The position numbers and the translations under genes were made by a program. 64,000 nucleotides of DNA from Alistipes timonensis JC136 (GTDB lineage Bacteria; Bacteroidota; Bacteroidia; Bacteroidales; Rikenellaceae). The notes under the pieces are model-generated. The model had not been told where the DNA came from. It saw nothing but the letters and a program-made list of their open reading frames with translations, and did not search any database. This document shows, one piece after another, positions 59,510 to 64,000 of the stretch (positions are counted from its first letter, which is position 1; the number at the start of each line of letters is the position of its first letter). The stretch lies in NCBI RefSeq assembly GCF_900107675.1, contig NZ_FNRI01000001.1, positions 186,001 through 250,000 of the forward strand, written 5' to 3'.

Positions 59510-62296
59510 TTAAAGTTTGGTCCTGAGGCGCAGAAACTCGCCCGTATGGCTTTCGGGGCATTTCTCCAGATCGCGGGGCGTTCCTTCGAACACCACGCGG
59601 CCGCCCTGCGTACCCGCTTCGGGCCCGAGGTCCACGACCCAGTCGGCGCATTTGATGATGTCCATGTTGTGCTCGACGATCACGATCGTGTGGCCGCGCT
59701 CGATCAGGGCGTTGAAGGCCGCCAGCAATTTCGAGATGTCGTGGAAATGCAGTCCCGTCGTGGGTTCGTCGAAGATGAACATCACGCCGCCCTGCGCCGA
59801 ATCCTTTGTCAGGAACGACGCCAGTTTCACGCGCTGGCTCTCGCCGCCCGAGAGCGTCGACGACGACTGCCCGAGTTTGATATATCCCAATCCCACGTCT
59901 TGCAACGGTTTCAACCGTTCGACGATGCGCTTGCAGGTCGAATTCTTGCACTCCTCGCCGAAGAACGCGATGGCGTCGTCTACGGTCATTTCCAGCACGT
60001 CGTAGATCGACTTTCCGCGGTATTTGACCTCCAGCACTTCATCGCGGAAACGCCGACCGCCGCACGCCTCGCAAATCAGCTCCACGTCGGCCATGAACTG
60101 CATCGAGACTTTGATGACGCCCTCGCCCTGGCACTCCTCGCAGCGTCCTCCCGCGATGTTGAACGAGAATGCCGAGGCTCCCAGTCCGTTGTGCTGGGCA
60201 TAGGGCTGGTCCGAGTAGAGTTTCCGGATTTCGTCGTAGGCTTTGATGTAGGTCACGGGGTTGGAGCGCGACGACTTGCCGATGGGATTCTGGTCGACCA
60301 TTTCAACCGATTTGAGCAGCTGCACGTCGCCGGCCAGTCCGTCGAAATCGCCGGGTTTGACCCCCGTGTCGTACAACATGCGTCGCAGCGCCGGGTAGAG
60401 AATACCCTTTGCCAGCGACGATTTTCCCGAACCGCTGACGCCCGTGATGCAGGTCATCACGCCCAGCGGAATCCTTACGTCGATGTTGCGCAGGTTGTTT
60501 TCCCGTGCGCCTTTGACGGTTATCGAGTTGCTCCATCCGCGTTCGGTCGTCGGAACGGCTATCTCGCGCCGTCCCGTGAGGTAGTCGGCCGTGAGGCTCT
60601 TCCTGCTTTTCAAAAGTTGGGGCAGCGTGCCGCTGAAAACCACTTCGCCGCCGTTGTAACCCGCTTTGGGGCCGATATCGACGATCCAGTCCGCCGCGCG
60701 GATCACCTCCTCTTCGTGCTCCACGACGATCACCGTGTTGCCCAGGTCGCGCAGCTGCTTCAGCACGGCGATCAGGCGGTTGGTGTCGCGCGGATGCAGT
60801 CCGATCGAGGGTTCGTCGAGGATGTAGAGCGATCCCGTGAGGTTGCTGCCCAGCGATGTCGAGAGGTTGATGCGCTGGCTCTCGCCGCCCGAGAGGGTCG
60901 ACGACAGCCGGTCGAGCGTCAGATAGCCCAGTCCCACGTCGGCGAGGTATTGCAGGCGGCTGCGTATTTCGACGAGGATGCGCGACGCCGTTTTGGCGTC
61001 GTGTTCGTCGAGCTCGATTCCTTCGAAGAATACCGTCAGCTCGTTCACGGGCATCGTCACCAAATCGGCGATCGTCTTCCCGCCGACGCGCACGTACAGC
61101 GCCTCTTTGCGCAGGCGCGAACCTCCGCAGTCGGGACACGTCGTCTTGCCCGTGTAGCGGGCCTTCATCACCCGGAACTGGATTTTGCGCCGCTCCGAGT
61201 CGATGTATTCGAAAAATTCGTCGAGTCCGTGGAAATATTCGTTGCCGCGCCACAGCAGGCGTTTCTGCCCGGGCGTCAGTTCGTGGAACGGCGTATGGAT
61301 CGGAAAGTCGAATTTCGAGGCGTTCTCCACGAGTTTCTGTTTCCATTTGCGCATCGTCTCGCCGCGCCAGCAGGCTATGGCGTCCTCATAGATGGTCTTG
61401 CTCTTGTCGGGGATAACGAGATCCTCGTCGATGCCGATCACTTTGCCGTAACCTTCGCACCGGGGGCAGGCCCCCAGCGGGTTGTTGAAGCTGAACAGGT
61501 GCTCCGAGGGGTGCTCGAACTCGATGCCGTCGGCCTCGAAGCGCGAGGAAAATTCGTGGACACCCTCGTCTGTGACGATTTCGCAGATGCCCTCGCCGTA
61601 GGAGAACGCGCGGGCCACCGAGTCGCGGATGCGGGTTTGCGTGTCCTCGTCCGTCGTGACGCGCATGCGGTCCACCACCATCCGGATATCGTCGGCCTTC
61701 GTGTCGGGGCCGATGCCGGGGAGGATGTCCTCGATGAGCTTCACCCCGCCGTCCGTGTAGACCCTCATCAGGCCCTCCGAGAGCAGCAGCGTCAGCTTTT
61801 CGATAATCCCCTGCCCTTCGGCGAGCGCCAGCGGCGCGCCGATCACCACGCGCTGATCCTCGTGCGCGAGAATCCATGCCGCCACGTCGTCCACGCTGAA
61901 ACAGCGTACCTCCTGCCCCGAGACCGGCGAAAAGGTGTGTCCGATGCGGGCGAACAGGAGTTTGAGGTAGTCGTATATCTCGGTCGTCGTGCCCACCGTC
62001 GAACGGGGGTTGCGCGTGTTGACCTTTTGTTCGATGGCGATGGCCGGCGCAATGCCCGAGATGATGTCCACATCGGGTTTGTTGATCTTGCCGAGGAACT
62101 GGCGCGCATAGGCCGAGAGGCTCTCGACATAGCGGCGCTGCCCTTCGGCGAAGATCGTGTCGAAGGCCAGCGTCGATTTTCCCGAACCCGAGAGGCCCGT
62201 GATGACGACCAGTTTGTCGTGCGGGATTTCAACCTCGATATTGCGGAGGTTGTGAACCCGCGCTCCTTTAATATAGATTGCGTTTTCGTGTGCCAT
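59510..62296 (-). CDS. uvrA: Excinuclease ABC subunit A
   Basis: 928 aa, damage-recognition ATPase of nucleotide excision repair. Two ABC modules: Walker A GLSGSGKST and GVSGSGKSS, signatures LSGGESQRI and LSGGESQRV, Walker B ILDEPSIGLHPRD and IFDEPTTGLHFHD. Zinc modules CPRCEGYG/CPDCGGSRL and CEECQGEGV/CEACGGRRF are intact. Starts at MAHENAIYIKGARVHNL. First gene of the uvrA-M16-DJ1-OMT-mazG run. Confidence 0.97.
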   Translation of the reverse strand: MAHENAIYIKGARVHNLRNIEVEIPHDKLVVITGLSGSGKSTLAFDTIFAEGQRRYVESLSAYARQFLGKINKPDVDIISGIAPAIAIEQKVNTRNPRSTVGTTTEIYDYLKLLFARIGHTFSPVSGQEVRCFSVDDVAAWILAHEDQRVVIGAPLALAEGQGIIEKLTLLLSEGLMRVYTDGGVKLIEDILPGIGPDTKADDIRMVVDRMRVTTDEDTQTRIRDSVARAFSYGEGICEIVTDEGVHEFSSRFEADGIEFEHPSEHLFSFNNPLGACPRCEGYGKVIGIDEDLVIPDKSKTIYEDAIACWRGETMRKWKQKLVENASKFDFPIHTPFHELTPGQKRLLWRGNEYFHGLDEFFEYIDSERRKIQFRVMKARYTGKTTCPDCGGSRLRKEALYVRVGGKTIADLVTMPVNELTVFFEGIELDEHDAKTASRILVEIRSRLQYLADVGLGYLTLDRLSSTLSGGESQRINLSTSLGSNLTGSLYILDEPSIGLHPRDTNRLIAVLKQLRDLGNTVIVVEHEEEVIRAADWIVDIGPKAGYNGGEVVFSGTLPQLLKSRKSLTADYLTGRREIAVPTTERGWSNSITVKGARENNLRNIDVRIPLGVMTCITGVSGSGKSSLAKGILYPALRRMLYDTGVKPGDFDGLAGDVQLLKSVEMVDQNPIGKSSRSNPVTYIKAYDEIRKLYSDQPYAQHNGLGASAFSFNIAGGRCEECQGEGVIKVSMQFMADVELICEACGGRRFRDEVLEVKYRGKSIYDVLEMTVDDAIAFFGEECKNSTCKRIVERLKPLQDVGLGYIKLGQSSSTLSGGESQRVKLASFLTKDSAQGGVMFIFDEPTTGLHFHDISKLLAAFNALIERGHTIVIVEHNMDIIKCADWVVDLGPEAGTQGGRVVFEGTPRDLEKCPESHTGEFLRLRTKL

Positions 62297-62302
62297 TATG
62301 TG

Positions 62303-62460
62303 TAATTAAAAATTAGAGAATCGTCATTGCGAGGCATCGAAGATGCCGTGGCAATCTGATTGAAACTTTCAGCGTCGCAATTTCGGCGCAGATTGCCGCG
62401 CTCTCTTGCGTTCGCTCGCAATGACAGAAATAAAACAGCGCAAAACTCCCAATTTTTAAT
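62303..62460. repeat. Palindromic intergenic repeat (REP/MITE-like)
   Basis: Nested inverted repeats in the yigZ-uvrA gap: outer AATTAAAAATT (62304-62314) with AATTTTTAATT, middle GTCATTGCGAG (62322-62332) with CTCGCAATGAC (62415-62425), inner GGCAATCTG with CAGATTGCC. The TCATTGCGAGGC start resembles widespread REP-like elements found in several phyla. No coding content. It would fold into a long hairpin in the transcript. Confidence 0.75.
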
Positions 62461-62470
62461 TCTTATTTTT

Positions 62471-63082
62471 TCATTTTTCATTGTCTCCATCTGCAATGCT
62501 TCCTCCGGCCTTTTTCAGCTTTTCGACGAGTGCTTCCGCACGGCTTTCGCGGATGGTGAGCCGCATGGAACAGAGGTTGTCGAAGGTCTGAGACACCACC
62601 TTCGGCTGCTCCTCCTTTACTACCCGCATCACGTCGTTCATCGCCACGTAGGGAAAATCCACCTCCACCGTGCGGTCTACCGTAAGTTCTACGATTTCCG
62701 CTGCGGCGATGGCCTCCGCCGCAGACTCCTTGTAGGCGGCTATCAGCCCCGGAACCCCCAGTTTCGTGCCTCCGAAATAGCGGACCACAACCACCAGACA
62801 GTCGGTGATGTCGTTCGAAAGCAACTGTCCGAGGATCGGCTTTCCGGCGGTTCCCGACGGCTCCCCGTCGTCGTTCGCGCGGAACGTCTCGCCGTGCGGC
62901 CCCAGCCGCCAGGCGTAGCAGTGGTGCGTGGCGTCGTAATATTTCTTGCGCAGGGCGTCGAGCCGTTCGCGGATCTCCTCTTCCGAACGCACGGGGTATA
63001 TCCAGGAGAGGAACTTGCTGCTCCGCTCCCGGCAGGCGGCTTCGGCTGTGGCCGCGACGGTTCGGTAACTGTCGCCGGCCAC
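62471..63082 (-). CDS. YigZ/IMPACT-family protein
   Basis: 203 aa. N-terminal UPF0029/Impact domain with the family signature DDGEPSGTAGKPIL and VVVVRYFGGTKLGVPGLIAAY, then a C-terminal DUF1949 ferredoxin-like domain. Function uncertain: nucleic-acid binding and a role in translation control are discussed for the eukaryotic relative. It lies 2 bp after lepB and before the palindromic repeat. Confidence 0.93.
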   Translation of the reverse strand: MAGDSYRTVAATAEAACRERSSKFLSWIYPVRSEEEIRERLDALRKKYYDATHHCYAWRLGPHGETFRANDDGEPSGTAGKPILGQLLSNDITDCLVVVVRYFGGTKLGVPGLIAAYKESAAEAIAAAEIVELTVDRTVEVDFPYVAMNDVMRVVKEEQPKVVSQTFDNLCSMRLTIRESRAEALVEKLKKAGGSIADGDNEK

Positions 63083-63084
63083 CG

Positions 63085-64000
63085 TTATTTCACTTTTCGG
63101 AAAAGGCGCTCCCAGCGGATGTTGGCCGGGAAACGCTTGTTAGCATCGAGCGACAGCCAGACGAACGACGCCTTGCCGACGATGTGGTCCTCGGGTACGA
63201 AGCCCCAGAAACGCGAGTCGGCCGAGTTGTGGCGGTTGTCGCCCATCATCCAATAATAGTCCATGGCGAACGTATATTCCGTAGCTTCCGCACCGTCGAT
63301 GTATATTTTGCCGTTGCGCTCCTCGAGCTTGTGGCCCTCGTAGGCTTCGATGATGCGGCGGTAGAGCGGCAGGTTCTCAGCCGTGAGCTGCACGGTGGCA
63401 CCTTTCTGTGGAATCCAGATCGGACCGTAGTTGTCCTGGCTCCAGCGGGCTTCGTCCCACTGCGGGAATACGCCGTTGTTGGGGGTGTAGATGTAGCGGC
63501 GGACCGAGATGACGTTGCTGAGCTCCTTGACCTTTTCGGCGATTTCGTCCGTGAGCGTCATGAAATACCCCGAGCCGTTGCCGGTATACTCCCGGATGCC
63601 GAGGTTGTCGATGGCGTACTGCGTGAAAGGCGACGAGGTCTGCACGACGTAACTGTACTGCAATCCCGGCACCTCCTCCTGAGGCCGGCCGTTGATGAAA
63701 GCCTGTCCGTCACGCACCTCGAGCGAGTCGCCCGGGATGGCGATGCAGCGTTTGATGTAGTTCTCGCGCTTGTCTACGGGACGGCTGATGATCGTATACT
63801 CCTGGTTGAGACGCTTGCGCCCCTCCTCCTTGCCGAACGAACGTTCGAAATCACGCACCACGTCGTAATAGGTCGAGGCCGGGTCTTCGAGCAGTACCGT
63901 GTCCCCAGCCGGGAAATTGAAGACCACCACGTCGTTGCGGCGGATGGGTTTGAGTCCCTTCAGACGGTGGTACGGCCATTTGATCGCCTCGGAGAACGAT
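63085..64000 (-). CDS. lepB: Signal peptidase I, N-terminal part outside window
   Basis: At least 305 residues are visible; the frame stays open to base 64000, and the membrane anchor and catalytic Ser (box B) lie beyond it. Visible parts: SFSEAIKWPYHRLKG, RRNDVVVFNFPAGDTV (box C), the catalytic Lys region ENYIKRCIAIPGDSLEV (box D) and the closing YWMMGDNRHNSADSRFWGFVPED (box E). Cleaves signal peptides of exported proteins. A large insert between boxes D and E (about 140 residues) is typical of Bacteroidota enzymes. Confidence 0.94.
   Translation of the reverse strand, partial: SFSEAIKWPYHRLKGLKPIRRNDVVVFNFPAGDTVLLEDPASTYYDVVRDFERSFGKEEGRKRLNQEYTIISRPVDKRENYIKRCIAIPGDSLEVRDGQAFINGRPQEEVPGLQYSYVVQTSSPFTQYAIDNLGIREYTGNGSGYFMTLTDEIAEKVKELSNVISVRRYIYTPNNGVFPQWDEARWSQDNYGPIWIPQKGATVQLTAENLPLYRRIIEAYEGHKLEERNGKIYIDGAEATEYTFAMDYYWMMGDNRHNSADSRFWGFVPEDHIVGKASFVWLSLDANKRFPANIRWERLFRKVK

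Noticed and set aside
58787..62305. A 1172-codon open frame on the plus strand opposite uvrA and the M16 gene.
   Set aside because: It is antisense to two unmistakable genes, has Val/Arg/Asp/His-rich composition typical of the complement of GC-rich coding DNA, and shows no motif.

Overview
This window comes from a GC-rich member of the Bacteroidota, most likely a gut Alistipes/Rikenellaceae-type organism. The evidence is several SusC/SusD pairs, SusE/SusF-like lipoproteins, an ECF sigma/FecR-controlled glycan locus, DUF4886 and DUF6377 proteins, BACON domains, and many promoters of the Bacteroidota form TTTG/TTG-N19-20-TAnnTTTG in front of genes that lack Shine-Dalgarno sequences. No rRNA, tRNA, CRISPR array, prophage or insertion sequence was recognised. 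The genus is an inference.

Layout. 1-2.1 kb: a SusC receptor cut by the window edge and split by an 11-G tract. 2.3-6.6 kb: dusB and a CorC/HlyC-type membrane protein, divergent from argS. 6.7-10 kb: a DUF4886 lipoprotein split by an 11-C tract, an OmpA-like protein and a small conserved protein. 10.2-26.3 kb: a Sus-like alpha-glucan locus with a DUF6377 regulator, SusC, SusD, SusE-like and SusF-like proteins, a SusE-domain/clan GH-D glycosidase fusion, a GH65 hydrolase and a GH97 alpha-glucosidase. 26.4-28.1 kb: a zinc/manganese ABC importer lacking its permease. 28.4-29.5 kb: an XRE regulator and a 655-bp gene-free AT-rich region carrying repeated TTTACA-NN-TGTAAA dyads. 29.5-39 kb: mostly core genes on the minus strand (HIT, rel, recA, bcp, a zinc-ribbon protein, GNAT, cupin, WYL regulator, dnaA). 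39.2-40.9 kb: a phosphohexomutase. 41-53.6 kb: a minus-strand locus for alpha-linked GlcNAc glycans with ECF sigma factor, FecR, STN-SusC, SusD, HGSNAT-like acetyltransferase, GH89 NAGLU and a BACON phosphoesterase. 53.9-56.6 kb: a large GLUG-type surface lipoprotein, divergent from the sigma gene. 56.7-64 kb: mazG, an O-methyltransferase, a DJ-1 protein, an M16 peptidase, uvrA, a palindromic repeat, yigZ and a partial lepB.

How the parts connect. The alpha-glucan locus is built like starch Sus: surface binding proteins and a GH-D enzyme outside, SusCD import, then GH65 and GH97 in the periplasm. The GH65 keeps the glutamate base of hydrolases, which points to alpha-1,2-linked glucose. The GH89 locus couples a membrane N-acetyltransferase to an alpha-N-acetylglucosaminidase, as in human lysosomal heparan sulfate breakdown.

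The strongest unexplained signals are three. First, there are exactly three long G/C homopolymers in the window, each inside an outer-surface or signalling gene; two are out of frame here and one, in the ECF sigma factor, is in frame, suggesting phase variation by strand slippage. Second, a 34-bp promoter-like element is shared by fecR and the divergent surface lipoprotein gene. Third, a dyad-operator array sits upstream of the XRE regulator.
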